The notes beneath the pieces were generated by a model that searched no databases, was not told the DNA's origin, and was given only the letters and a program-made list of their open reading frames with translations. The translations under genes and the position numbers were made by a program. Positions 9,845 through 17,620 of a DNA stretch of 64,000 nt are shown in pieces (positions within the stretch are counted from its first letter, which is position 1; each line of letters begins with the position of its first letter). The stretch spans positions 1 through 64,000 of the forward strand of contig CAYMPR010000002.1 of assembly GCA_964392385.1 (NCBI GenBank), written 5' to 3'. Source of the stretch: MWEH01 sp964392385. Lineage in GTDB: Bacteria; Bacillota; Clostridia; Christensenellales; DTU072.

Positions 9845-9948
9845 ATCATAAAGATGTAGTCTAATTAACTAAAAATATTTAAAAAGTGTAAAATCTGTCG
9901 CCCAAATAATAATTAATAAGAATTTATACTAATTATGGAGGTAATTGT

Positions 9949-10356
9949 ATGCTAACAAATCAAATTGCAGTCTTTTTGGAGAATAGAAGTGGTAGAATAT
10001 GTGAATTTGCTAGAGTATTAAAAGATGCTAATATTAATATTCAAACAATGAATATAGCCGATACTACTGAGTATGGCATACTTCGTGCCATTACTGATGA
10101 CAACAAGAAGGCTATTAAGGTCCTAAAAGATAATGGGTTTAATACTGCCTCAACCGATTTAATTGGATTTCAAGTTGCTGACAAACCTGGTGAAATGTAT
10201 AAGGTTTTACGGCTATTAGATGAAAGACATATTAATATTTCCTACCTATATTCTTATGCTCAATTAGGCTCGAAGACAGGGGCTATTCTTCTTAAGGTTG
10301 ACGACCCAGATGCTGCGGTCAAACTACTTAATGAAAATGGAGTGCAATCCATATAA
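9949..10356 (+). CDS. Tandem ACT-domain protein
   Basis: This 135-residue protein is made almost entirely of two ACT domains (about 4-68 and 70-134), small-molecule-binding folds that commonly sense amino acids. The first begins IAVFLENRSGRI and the second FQVADKPGEMYKVL, both typical first-strand/first-helix patterns. Proteins of this size and layout often lie beside phenylacetate-CoA ligase and IOR genes in anaerobes, which suggests allosteric or regulatory control by an aromatic amino acid. There is no DNA-binding domain. A GGAGG lies eight nt before the ATG. Confidence 0.88.
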   Translation: MLTNQIAVFLENRSGRICEFARVLKDANINIQTMNIADTTEYGILRAITDDNKKAIKVLKDNGFNTASTDLIGFQVADKPGEMYKVLRLLDERHINISYLYSYAQLGSKTGAILLKVDDPDAAVKLLNENGVQSI

Positions 10357-10357
10357 A

Positions 10358-10900
10358 ATGGATAAACAAAAAATTAGACAGATTTCATATTCCATTGATA
10401 TTAAAGAGGCTGCATTTAAAAGTGAGATAATTGCTAAAAAAGTGATTTCCTTGAATAAATTTAAAGAGTCTAAATCAATTTTCATCTATTTAGCAAAAGA
10501 TAATGAAGTTAACACTGATTATATTATTCAACAATCCTTGCAAGAAAATAAGTCAGTATTTGTTCCTCTAATTATTGGCAACGAAATGGATATAGCCAAG
10601 ATAAATACGAGCACAAAATTTAGAATTGGAAAATTTGGTATAAGAGAACCATTAGGCGCCGAGATTATTAAAGATGGGCAACTTATAGATTTATCTATCA
10701 TTCCTATGGTTGCTTTTGATTCAAACTTAAACAGATTGGGCCATGGGAAAGGTTTCTATGATAAATGGTTAAATAAAAATGTAACATTCAAAATAGGCAT
10801 TTGTTTTGAAGAGAGAAAGTTTGATAAAGTGCCAATAGATAATAATGATGTACAAATGGATGTAATAATATCGGAAAAAGAGATTTATTTAAAAAAATAA
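10358..10900 (+). CDS. 5-formyltetrahydrofolate cyclo-ligase family protein
   Basis: The enzyme converts 5-formyl-THF to 5,10-methenyl-THF with ATP in one-carbon metabolism. The 180-residue product carries the family motif LGHGKGFYDKWL in the second half and the N-terminal helix and IFIYLAKDNEVNT region. The open frame extends upstream into the ACT gene, with ATGs at 10331 and 10337, but translation from 10358, two bases after the ACT stop, gives the normal family length and N terminus; I chose this start although its only SD-like GGAG (10339-10342) is rather far away. Confidence 0.85.
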   Translation: MDKQKIRQISYSIDIKEAAFKSEIIAKKVISLNKFKESKSIFIYLAKDNEVNTDYIIQQSLQENKSVFVPLIIGNEMDIAKINTSTKFRIGKFGIREPLGAEIIKDGQLIDLSIIPMVAFDSNLNRLGHGKGFYDKWLNKNVTFKIGICFEERKFDKVPIDNNDVQMDVIISEKEIYLKK

Positions 10901-11005
10901 ATTTAATAACTACATCGGAACCATGTTTATTAAGTCAAAAGTATTTAGAGAAATAATCAAGTGAGTGAAATTCAAGAAAAATTATTTAATGGAGATGTTT
11001 AAGTA

Positions 11006-11986
11006 ATGAGAATAATTGCAGGGAAATTTAAAGGAAGGGTCCTTCATACGGAAAAAGGAGATTCAATTAGACCTACTTCTGATAGAGTTAAGGAAAATAT
11101 TTTTAACCTAATACAAAATAGTATATCGGAAAGCTTAGTTTTAGATTTGTTTTGTGGAAGTGGAGCTTTAGGGATTGAGGCATTGTCAAGAGGAGCTAAG
11201 AAATGTGTTTTTTGTGATAAAAGTCAGCTTGCAATCGAAGTGTTGAAAAATAACTTATTGAAAATTTCTGCGGATTATGAAATCTTTAATAGGGAGTATT
11301 CATTTGTTCTATCGCAACTAGGAAGAGAAAACAGAAAATTTGAATTGATCTTTTTAGACCCACCATATGGTTTAATTGACGAGAGTGTAATACTCGAGCA
11401 GATATTGGATAAGCAATTATTGGCTGAAAATGGCATAGTAGTTCTTGAAAGAAGAAATGAACCTCGGAAAGTACATGCGCCTTTTGGAATGTGCTTAACC
11501 GACTCGAGAGAATATGGTAATACAATAATTGATATATTTGAGTTAGGCCATGCAGTTGCAATTACGGGAACGTTCGATCCCTATACTATCGGGCATGAAT
11601 TTTTAGTTGAAACAGCAATTAATCAATTTAAAGTTGTACATATTGTAATACTTGAAAACCCGGATAAAACGCCAATTTTACCACTTAAAAAAAGGATTAA
11701 GAATATTCAAATAGCTGTAAGAAAATTCGATACTAATATTATCGTTTCTCAGTATAATGGACTTGCTATTGACTACTGTAAAAACAATGATATAAGATAT
11801 ATCATAAGAGGAATTAGAAATCCCGAAGATTTTTCTTATGAAACCAAAATGGCTGAATGGAATGAAAAAAACGGGGGAGTCAAAACTTTACTAATACAGG
11901 CAAAAAATCCTGAGATTAGTTCAACTTTAGTTAATAACTTAATTAGCGAAGGTAAAGATGCTTCTGCATTTTTACCTAAGGAGTAA
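11006..11986 (+). CDS. rsmD-coaD: Fused 16S rRNA methyltransferase RsmD / phosphopantetheine adenylyltransferase CoaD
   Basis: One 326-residue chain joins two enzymes normally encoded by neighbouring genes. Residues 1-179 are RsmD, the SAM-dependent 16S rRNA guanine-966 N2-methyltransferase, with motif I LDLFCGSGALGIEAL (46-60) and catalytic LDPPYG (117-122). Residues 181-326 are CoaD, which makes dephospho-CoA from phosphopantetheine and ATP, with TGTFDPYTIGH (187-197), RGIRNPEDFSYE (268-279) and the C-terminal EISSTLV and SAFLP motifs. No ATG, GTG or TTG codon lies in frame at the junction near 11543, so CoaD cannot easily start separately. Key residues of both halves look intact. A GGAG precedes the start. 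Confidence 0.92.
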   Translation: MRIIAGKFKGRVLHTEKGDSIRPTSDRVKENIFNLIQNSISESLVLDLFCGSGALGIEALSRGAKKCVFCDKSQLAIEVLKNNLLKISADYEIFNREYSFVLSQLGRENRKFELIFLDPPYGLIDESVILEQILDKQLLAENGIVVLERRNEPRKVHAPFGMCLTDSREYGNTIIDIFELGHAVAITGTFDPYTIGHEFLVETAINQFKVVHIVILENPDKTPILPLKKRIKNIQIAVRKFDTNIIVSQYNGLAIDYCKNNDIRYIIRGIRNPEDFSYETKMAEWNEKNGGVKTLLIQAKNPEISSTLVNNLISEGKDASAFLPKE

Positions 11987-11987
11987 A

Positions 11988-12443
11988 ATGGAAGACATAG
12001 AAGATATATTGCTTTTAATTGAGCAGGAATTATCAAAAGGTAAAAAGCCAATTATGGGTTCTGGTACAATAGTCAATGCAACGATTATTTATGAGCTTGT
12101 TGAGAGAATAAGAAATGGGTTGCCTGATATGGTTAGAGAGGCAAAACACATCGTTTTAAATAGTGCAAAGATGCAAAGAGATGAAACTGAAAAGGCTCAA
12201 CAGATAATCGCAAAGGCACAGACCAAGGCTGAGCAAATGTTATCGGAGCATGAGATTATTAAGATTGCTGAGAAAGAAGCTGAGGCAATAAAAAGAGAAG
12301 CATTAGAATTTAAATCTAGATTAACTCAGGAAATCGGGAAAGATATTTCAACTATGTTAAGCGCATTGGAGAAAACTCTACAAGAAAATTTAAAAATTGT
12401 TAAAAATGCTCAAGAAAACTGTAACGAAAAATTCTCTGAGTAA
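11988..12443 (+). CDS. Coiled-coil protein downstream of coaD (ATP synthase subunit B/E-like)
   Basis: This 151-residue, highly charged and helical protein starts at an ATG two bases after the coaD stop, with AAGGAG 4 nt upstream. The middle (about 50-120) is an alanine-, glutamate- and lysine-rich coiled coil like the stator subunits of rotary ATPases, without a membrane anchor. A protein of this kind follows coaD in many clostridia, often labelled only ATPase-like. Its function is not known. In sporulating relatives the next gene is usually ylbJ, which is absent here. Confidence 0.7.
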   Translation: MEDIEDILLLIEQELSKGKKPIMGSGTIVNATIIYELVERIRNGLPDMVREAKHIVLNSAKMQRDETEKAQQIIAKAQTKAEQMLSEHEIIKIAEKEAEAIKREALEFKSRLTQEIGKDISTMLSALEKTLQENLKIVKNAQENCNEKFSE

Positions 12444-12511
12444 TTAGCTAAACTTTTCAATCATGTATTAAAAAACAGATATTGCGCTACAATTCTAAAA
12501 AACATTACTTT

Positions 12512-12543
12512 AAATGCTTATTGCTCTCAATGAGCATTTTTTT
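12512..12543 (+). terminator. Intrinsic terminator of the rsmD-coaD operon
   Basis: AAATGCTTATTG (12512-12523) pairs over 12 positions, with one G-U, to CAATGAGCATTT (12528-12539) around a CTCT loop. The following T run completes a classical rho-independent terminator. Its right arm is also the first block of the tandem repeat that follows. Confidence 0.8.
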
Positions 12544-12704
12544 ATAAGTTACTTAATTTGTTGCGTTTGGGCATGAAATAATAGGGAAAATAAGATTATT
12601 ATTCTACAATGAGGATCTTTTTATAAGTTGCTTACTTTGTTTGCGTTTGGACATAAAATAATGGGAAAGATAAGATGATTATTCTACAATGAGCATCTTT
12701 TTAT
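12528..12704. repeat. Imperfect 79/80-bp tandem repeat ending in tmcAL
   Basis: Two consecutive units (12528-12606 and 12607-12686) and a short third start (12687-12704) share CAATGAG..TCTTTTTATAAGTT..ACTT..TTTG..GCGTTTGG..CAT.AAATAAT and ATTATTCTACAATGAG blocks with scattered substitutions. The last block lies inside the 3' end of tmcAL (minus strand), so the repeat looks like a duplicated tmcAL tail plus downstream spacer that has since diverged. Confidence 0.85.
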
Positions 12705-13878
12705 TTAAATAGTTCACCTTATTTGCAATAGATAAGGTGCCTTGTGCAGTAAAATCCAATCTAATCATTGGTCTTAAGCTTTTATCAACGTTACTAACAT
12801 CACTATATCTAGTTAAAATGTTTTTACAAGTTTTATTTAGTTCTGGCAAAATATCCTCACGCCTATTAGATTTAATAGCAAGTATTTGGCAATAGGGCGG
12901 GCAAAGTAAGGCTGCAGAATAATCTTCTTGTGTTATATCAAAAAGAGCGTATAAGCAGATTCTTTTTAATCTAGCCATTGTATAATTCTTTGTTTTTGCT
13001 TGTGAAAGAGCTTGCTCAATATTTATAGCATTTGTAGCTGCTATTTTTAGCCTATTGTGTATCCCACCTGTAACATCATAATATTTTTCTAAATCGAATC
13101 CTGATATGGTTTTTAGCTTAAAAAGCATCATACTACCTAGTGCATTGTCCCTAGGTTTATATTCTTTTAGCATTTCGAAAGTTGAAGAGGGGACCTGATT
13201 TTTTATGTCTTCTAATCGGCCTTCTTCTAGCGCTTTTCTTATTGCAGTCGCTGAAGAAAAAGTCTCTTCAATATCATCGCTATTGTAGTCGGATCCTTGT
13301 CTTTTAATAGTGTGAAATTTAACTTTTAGATTTAGCTTTTTAGCTGCTGAAATATAAGAAATCCCTAAGACATTATTAGGGCTATCTAATATTGTAGAAA
13401 GATAAGAGTATTCAGGATTACTTTCAGCATATTTTTGGAGAGCAAGAGAGCGGGCTTTCGGGAATGATATACCCTCTTTTAGCATTGATTGGAATATATC
13501 TTTATACTCCTTTGGTTCATCGCTAAGCAGTTTCGCAGCTTTTGTTAACATAGCGATATCACCAGTTTCACTTCCAAAGCTAATATATTGGACATCAGGA
13601 AAGGAAGAAATAGTTTTAATTGCGCCAAAGGCGAAATTATCAGCAGGTGAAATTGCATAAATTGTTGGAAGCTCAATAACTATATCTGCGCCATGAAGAA
13701 TAGCCTGTTCAGCTCGAAGATATTTATCGGCAATAGCCGCATCACCTCTTTGGGTGAAGCTCCCACTCATAACGCAAAGTATAGTGTCAGCTTTGGTTTC
13801 CTCTCTTGCAAGTTCCAAGTGTTTTACGTGTCCATTTGTAAGAGGGTTATATTCACAAATAATCGCAGTTGTTTTCAT
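12679..13878 (-). CDS. tmcAL: tRNA(Met) cytidine acetate ligase
   Basis: TmcAL (formerly YlbM) makes N4-acetylcytidine at the wobble position of elongator tRNA-Met from acetate and ATP. The 399-residue protein opens with the nucleotidyltransferase motif EYNPLTNGH (9-17), followed by VMSGSFTQRGDAAI and a GADIVIELP stretch, all typical. AGGAG lies just upstream of the start on the minus strand. It is the only leftward gene in this region and is divergent from pta, whose enzyme partner AckA produces the acetate TmcAL uses. Its last codons lie within the 79/80-bp tandem repeat. Confidence 0.94.
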   Translation of the reverse strand: MKTTAIICEYNPLTNGHVKHLELAREETKADTILCVMSGSFTQRGDAAIADKYLRAEQAILHGADIVIELPTIYAISPADNFAFGAIKTISSFPDVQYISFGSETGDIAMLTKAAKLLSDEPKEYKDIFQSMLKEGISFPKARSLALQKYAESNPEYSYLSTILDSPNNVLGISYISAAKKLNLKVKFHTIKRQGSDYNSDDIEETFSSATAIRKALEEGRLEDIKNQVPSSTFEMLKEYKPRDNALGSMMLFKLKTISGFDLEKYYDVTGGIHNRLKIAATNAINIEQALSQAKTKNYTMARLKRICLYALFDITQEDYSAALLCPPYCQILAIKSNRREDILPELNKTCKNILTRYSDVSNVDKSLRPMIRLDFTAQGTLSIANKVNYLNKKMLIVE

Positions 13879-14053
13879 TTATCTCCTATAATCAACGATA
13901 AATGCGATTTTTTTTTGCTTGCATTTTATGTATAATAGTTATAACATACTATAGGATATTTAGAAATGCTCAAGTTATTACAAGTTTATACAAACGTTGA
14001 TTATTTATTATACTACAAAAATAGACCAAATTAAAGGGCATAAGGAGTGTAAG

Positions 14054-15052
14054 ATGTCAAAATTAATGGATAATATTATTGCTAGAGCAACTCTTCTGCA
14101 AAAGCACATAGTGCTTGGTGAAGGTGAAGAACCTAGAACCATCCATGCAGCAGAACTTATAAATAAAATTGGGATGGCAAAGATTACACTTTTAGGCGAT
14201 AGAAGTAAGATACTTTCCCTAGCTGAGCCTAATGGTCTTAATGGAGTCACAATTATTAATCCAAAGGAAAGTACTAATTTTGAAAGATACGCAAGTCTTC
14301 TTTTTGAACTAAGGAAAGATAAGGGGATGACTCTAGAAAAAGCTCGTGAATTGACTTGTGACAATCTTTATTTCGGTTGTTTAATGATTAAATCTGGTGA
14401 TGCAGATGGAATGGTTGCTGGTGCAATTCATGCTACTAGTGATGTTTTACGACCCGCGCTACAAATTATCAAAGCTAAAAAAGGATTAAAAACCGTTTCT
14501 AGCTTCTTTCTTATCTCTCTTCCCGAAGGCTCCTCGTTTGGACAAGATGGCGTGATGATTTTCTCCGATTGTGGAGTTTTGCCTGATCCTAATGCTGATC
14601 AACTTGTTGACATAGCCATCAGCGCTGCAGAGAGTGCGAGAAAAATCGCAAATATTGGAGAGCCAAGAGTAGCTATGCTTTCGTTCTCAACAAAAGGAAG
14701 CGCCTCTCATCCGTTAGTAGATAAAGTAATTGAGGCAACAAACAAACTCAAGTCCCTTAATTTGGATTTTGCTGTTGATGGAGAATTGCAACTTGACGCA
14801 GCGCTAGTTCCTAGCGTTGCCAAACTTAAAGCACCTGGGAGTACAGTGGCAGGGTATGCTAATGTTCTTATATTCCCCGATTTACAATCAGGAAACATTG
14901 GCTACAAAATGGCACAAAGACTAGGCAATGCTGAAGCTATAGGGCCAATTTGCCAAGGTTTAGCTGCACCTGTAAATGATTTGTCAAGAGGATGTAATGT
15001 GAGCGATATAGTTGGTGCTGTTGCTATTACTACATTACAATTAGGAGAATAA
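14054..15052 (+). CDS. pta: Phosphate acetyltransferase
   Basis: Pta converts acetyl-CoA and phosphate to acetyl phosphate. The 332-residue protein is the short, catalytic-domain-only form. It shows the family patterns DGMVAGAIHAT (about 118-128), the SFFLIS and GDGVMIFSDC-like region, and the C-terminal VNDLSRGC motif. The start is set by AAGGAG at 14043-14047; the frame extends further upstream without an SD. ackA follows 13 nt downstream, forming the standard acetate/ATP branch of a fermenter. In clostridia this pair often follows tmcAL, here inverted. Confidence 0.96.
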   Translation: MSKLMDNIIARATLLQKHIVLGEGEEPRTIHAAELINKIGMAKITLLGDRSKILSLAEPNGLNGVTIINPKESTNFERYASLLFELRKDKGMTLEKARELTCDNLYFGCLMIKSGDADGMVAGAIHATSDVLRPALQIIKAKKGLKTVSSFFLISLPEGSSFGQDGVMIFSDCGVLPDPNADQLVDIAISAAESARKIANIGEPRVAMLSFSTKGSASHPLVDKVIEATNKLKSLNLDFAVDGELQLDAALVPSVAKLKAPGSTVAGYANVLIFPDLQSGNIGYKMAQRLGNAEAIGPICQGLAAPVNDLSRGCNVSDIVGAVAITTLQLGE

Positions 15053-15065
15053 TTAAGAGGTAAAT

Positions 15066-16274
15066 ATGAAAATATTGGTCGTTAATGCAGGTAGCTCTTC
15101 ACTTAAATATCAGGTTATTGATAGTAGTTCCGAGGAAAGACTTGGCAAAGGTTTGGTCGATAGGATAGGTTTTTCTGGTTCTGGCATTAAGCAGGAATGT
15201 GCTGATGGAAGAAAATTTATTTTAAAACAAGATTTAAAAAATCATACAGAAGCTTTTTCTTTGTTGATGAATGCTCTGCTTGATAAGGAAAATGGCATTA
15301 TTTCATCTATGGATGAGATCAAGGCAATTGGGCATAGGGTGTTACATAGTGCTGAGGATTTTAGCGAAAGCGTATTAGTGACCCCTGAAGTTTTAAGGAT
15401 CTGTAAGAAAAACGCACCTCTAGGAGAACTACATATGCCTGCCAATATTAGTTGTATCGAGAGTTGTATTGAATTAACTCCTAAAACTCCTAATGTTGCA
15501 GTGTTTGATACTTCATTCCATTTAACAATGCCAGAAAAAGCATATATGTATGCAATCAAATACGAAGACTACGAAAAGTTTCAACTAAGAAAATATGGTT
15601 TTCATGGCACGAGCCACAGATTTGTTTCCTCTGAAGCGATTAAGTATCTTGGGAATAAAAAAGACTTAAAAATTATTACATGTCATTTAGGCAATGGTAG
15701 CTCTCTTGCTGCTATTAAGGATGGCAAATCTGTAGATACAACAATGGGGCTCACTCCTCTTGAGGGTCTTGTAATGGGTACTAGAAGCGGGGATATTGAT
15801 CCTGCCGCTGTTGCGTATCTAGCAGATAAAAAAGGAATGAGCGCAAAACAAGTTGTAGATTATTTAAATAAGGAGTGCGGTTTTATTGGTCTTTGTGGCT
15901 ATAGTGATTGTAGGGACATAGTAGAGCTCTATAAGCAAGGAGATAAGAAAGCCCAAATAGCGCTTGATTTGTTTGCCTATAGGATTCAAAAGTATATTGG
16001 CTCATATTACGTAGCTCTTCAAGGACTTGATTGTATAGTCTTTACAGGTGGGATAGGCGAAAATTCAAGATTTGCTAGGAAACTTATTATGGAAGGACTC
16101 GAGATACTAGGCATTGATTTTGATTTTGAAAAAAACAACTCCGCCGAAAAAGGAAAATTTGCAGAGTTACATAAGCCTGATAGCAAAGTTAAAGTACTTT
16201 TAATTCCTACCAATGAAGAGCTTGTAATAGCAAGAGATGCCCAGAGAATAGTAAGTGAACATGGTTTAATATAA
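15066..16274 (+). CDS. ackA: Acetate kinase
   Basis: AckA transfers phosphate from acetyl phosphate to ADP, giving acetate and ATP. The 402-residue protein has the N-terminal VNAGSSSLKYQ motif (5-15), GFHGTSHRFVS near 178-188, HLGNGSSLAAI near 207, the TRSGDIDP loop, and GGIGENS near the C terminus. Length is normal for the family. It lies 13 nt after pta with an AGAGG upstream, so the two form one operon. The promoter of rpmF begins only about 30 nt after its stop. Confidence 0.97.
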   Translation: MKILVVNAGSSSLKYQVIDSSSEERLGKGLVDRIGFSGSGIKQECADGRKFILKQDLKNHTEAFSLLMNALLDKENGIISSMDEIKAIGHRVLHSAEDFSESVLVTPEVLRICKKNAPLGELHMPANISCIESCIELTPKTPNVAVFDTSFHLTMPEKAYMYAIKYEDYEKFQLRKYGFHGTSHRFVSSEAIKYLGNKKDLKIITCHLGNGSSLAAIKDGKSVDTTMGLTPLEGLVMGTRSGDIDPAAVAYLADKKGMSAKQVVDYLNKECGFIGLCGYSDCRDIVELYKQGDKKAQIALDLFAYRIQKYIGSYYVALQGLDCIVFTGGIGENSRFARKLIMEGLEILGIDFDFEKNNSAEKGKFAELHKPDSKVKVLLIPTNEELVIARDAQRIVSEHGLI

Positions 16275-16302
16275 GGATATTATTTTAGATATTCTTAATT
16301 GT

Positions 16303-16331
16303 TTGACACAGCAAAGTATGTTCGTTATAAT
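16303..16331 (+). promoter_or_regulatory. Consensus sigma-A promoter for rpmF
   Basis: TTGACA (16303-16308), exactly 17 nt, and TATAAT (16326-16331) give a perfect vegetative promoter 31 nt before the rpmF start codon. It separates the rpmF-plsX-rnc group from pta-ackA. Confidence 0.92.
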
Positions 16332-16361
16332 AGTATAGTTCTAAAATTATGGAGGTGCAAC

Positions 16362-16550
16362 ATGGCCGTTCCAAAACGCAAAATATCTAAACAAAGAGCT
16401 AATTCAAGGTCAGCAAACTGGAAATTGATTTTACCAAATTTAATTGAGTGTTCCAATTGCCACGAGAAAATACAAGGGCATCAAGTATGTCCACACTGTG
16501 GTTATTATAAAGGTAAGCCAATAGTTGTGAAAAAAGAAAAGGCTGAATAG
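16362..16550 (+). CDS. rpmF: Ribosomal protein L32
   Basis: This is the 62-residue large-subunit protein L32. It begins MAVPKRKISKQR and has a zinc-ribbon of two Cys-x-x-Cys pairs (CSNC and CPHC), so it is the zinc-binding form. A strong GGAGG lies 7 nt before the ATG. The open frame reaches back to 16299, but the promoter lies in that extension, so the internal ATG is right. The rpmF-plsX order is conserved across many bacteria. A hairpin separates the two genes. Confidence 0.96.
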   Translation: MAVPKRKISKQRANSRSANWKLILPNLIECSNCHEKIQGHQVCPHCGYYKGKPIVVKKEKAE

Positions 16551-16559
16551 TAAAAGGAT

Positions 16560-16587
16560 AAGGAAGGAATTACCTTCCTTTATTTTT
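16560..16587 (+). terminator. Hairpin between rpmF and plsX
   Basis: AAGGAAGG (16560-16567) and CCTTCCTT (16573-16580) form a perfect 8-bp stem with a 5-nt loop, followed by TATTTTT. It probably acts as a partial terminator, giving much more rpmF than plsX mRNA. The plsX start lies 12 nt further on. Confidence 0.75.
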
Positions 16588-16598
16588 ATGAGGGTATA

Positions 16599-17612
16599 AT
16601 GAAAATAATAATAGATGCTTTCGGCGGAGATAATTCTCCATCTGCAGTAGTTGAGGGCGTTTTTAAAGCGCTTGATACCAAAAAAGAATTTACTGTTATT
16701 TTGGTTGGCAATGAAAATATTTTAAGTGCACTACTAGAAAAAAGAATTGACCTTAAGAACCGTATAGAAATACTCGATGCTAAAGAGGTTATTTCTAATA
16801 ATGACTCCCCTGTAGATGCGATAAGAACAAAAAAAGCCAGCTCTATAGTTGTTGGACTAAAAAAACTTAATTTAGATACAGAATCGGACGTATTTATATC
16901 AGCTGGTAGCACTGGCGCTGTTCTTGCTGGTGCAGTTTTATTGTTAAAACGCATAGAGAATGTTTTAAGGCCAGCACTTGTCCCAGTACTTCCTACCGCT
17001 AAAAACGGTTCAGTTGTATTAATAGATTGTGGCGCAAACTCAGAATGTAAGCCTGAAATGCTTTTGCAGTTTGCTAAAATGGGATCTGCTTATGCTAGTT
17101 CAATTTTATCGATAGAAAATCCTAAAATCGCGCTTCTCAGTAATGGGGTAGAAGAAAAAAAAGGTACTGATTTAATAAAAGAAGCTCACGCTCTTTTGAA
17201 ACAAGATAAAACAATTAATTTTCTTGGAAATGCCGAAGGAAGAGATATATTAAGTGGCGAATTTGATGTAATAGTTGCTGATGGTTTTACTGGGAATATC
17301 GCGCTAAAATCATGTGAAGGCACAGCTTTAATGATGTTTTCTCTTATTAAGTCTGGCATAGAAAGTGGTGGACTAAGAGCTAAACTTGGTTATTTGTTTT
17401 TAAAGCCTGTTCTTAAAAAGCTGAAAAATTCTGCAGACTATAATAATAGAGGTGGGGCAATTTTACTTGGGCTTACTAAACTTGTTATTAAAGCACATGG
17501 AAGCTGTAAAGCAGATGCATTTTGTGCTACTATTCTTCAAGCTGTATCTGCAATTGAACAAAAGGTTTTAGAAAAAGTGGAGTTAGCTTTAATCTCATCA
17601 AATAGTGATTAA
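16599..17612 (+). CDS. plsX: Phosphate acyltransferase PlsX
   Basis: PlsX makes acyl phosphate from acyl-ACP, the first step of the PlsX/PlsY route to phosphatidic acid. The 337-residue protein starts with the signature IIIDAFGGDNSP (3-14), and has SAGSTGAVLAG (about 99-109), IDCGANSECKP and VADGFTGNIALK. GAGGG precedes the ATG. In many Firmicutes fabD, fabG and acpP lie between plsX and rnc; here rnc follows after only 8 nt, so those genes must be elsewhere or missing. Confidence 0.96.
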   Translation: MKIIIDAFGGDNSPSAVVEGVFKALDTKKEFTVILVGNENILSALLEKRIDLKNRIEILDAKEVISNNDSPVDAIRTKKASSIVVGLKKLNLDTESDVFISAGSTGAVLAGAVLLLKRIENVLRPALVPVLPTAKNGSVVLIDCGANSECKPEMLLQFAKMGSAYASSILSIENPKIALLSNGVEEKKGTDLIKEAHALLKQDKTINFLGNAEGRDILSGEFDVIVADGFTGNIALKSCEGTALMMFSLIKSGIESGGLRAKLGYLFLKPVLKKLKNSADYNNRGGAILLGLTKLVIKAHGSCKADAFCATILQAVSAIEQKVLEKVELALISSNSD

Positions 17613-17620
17613 GGAAGTTT

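Noticed and set aside
10298..10900. Longer start for the folate cyclo-ligase inside the ACT gene
   Set aside because: The extra residues are unlike the family, and ATG 10358 directly after the ACT stop gives the normal length.
13915..13945. Promoter for pta at TTGCTT with TATAAT or TATAAC
   Set aside because: Spacings of 10 and 19 nt are unsuitable and no better -35 was seen, so the pta promoter remains unassigned.
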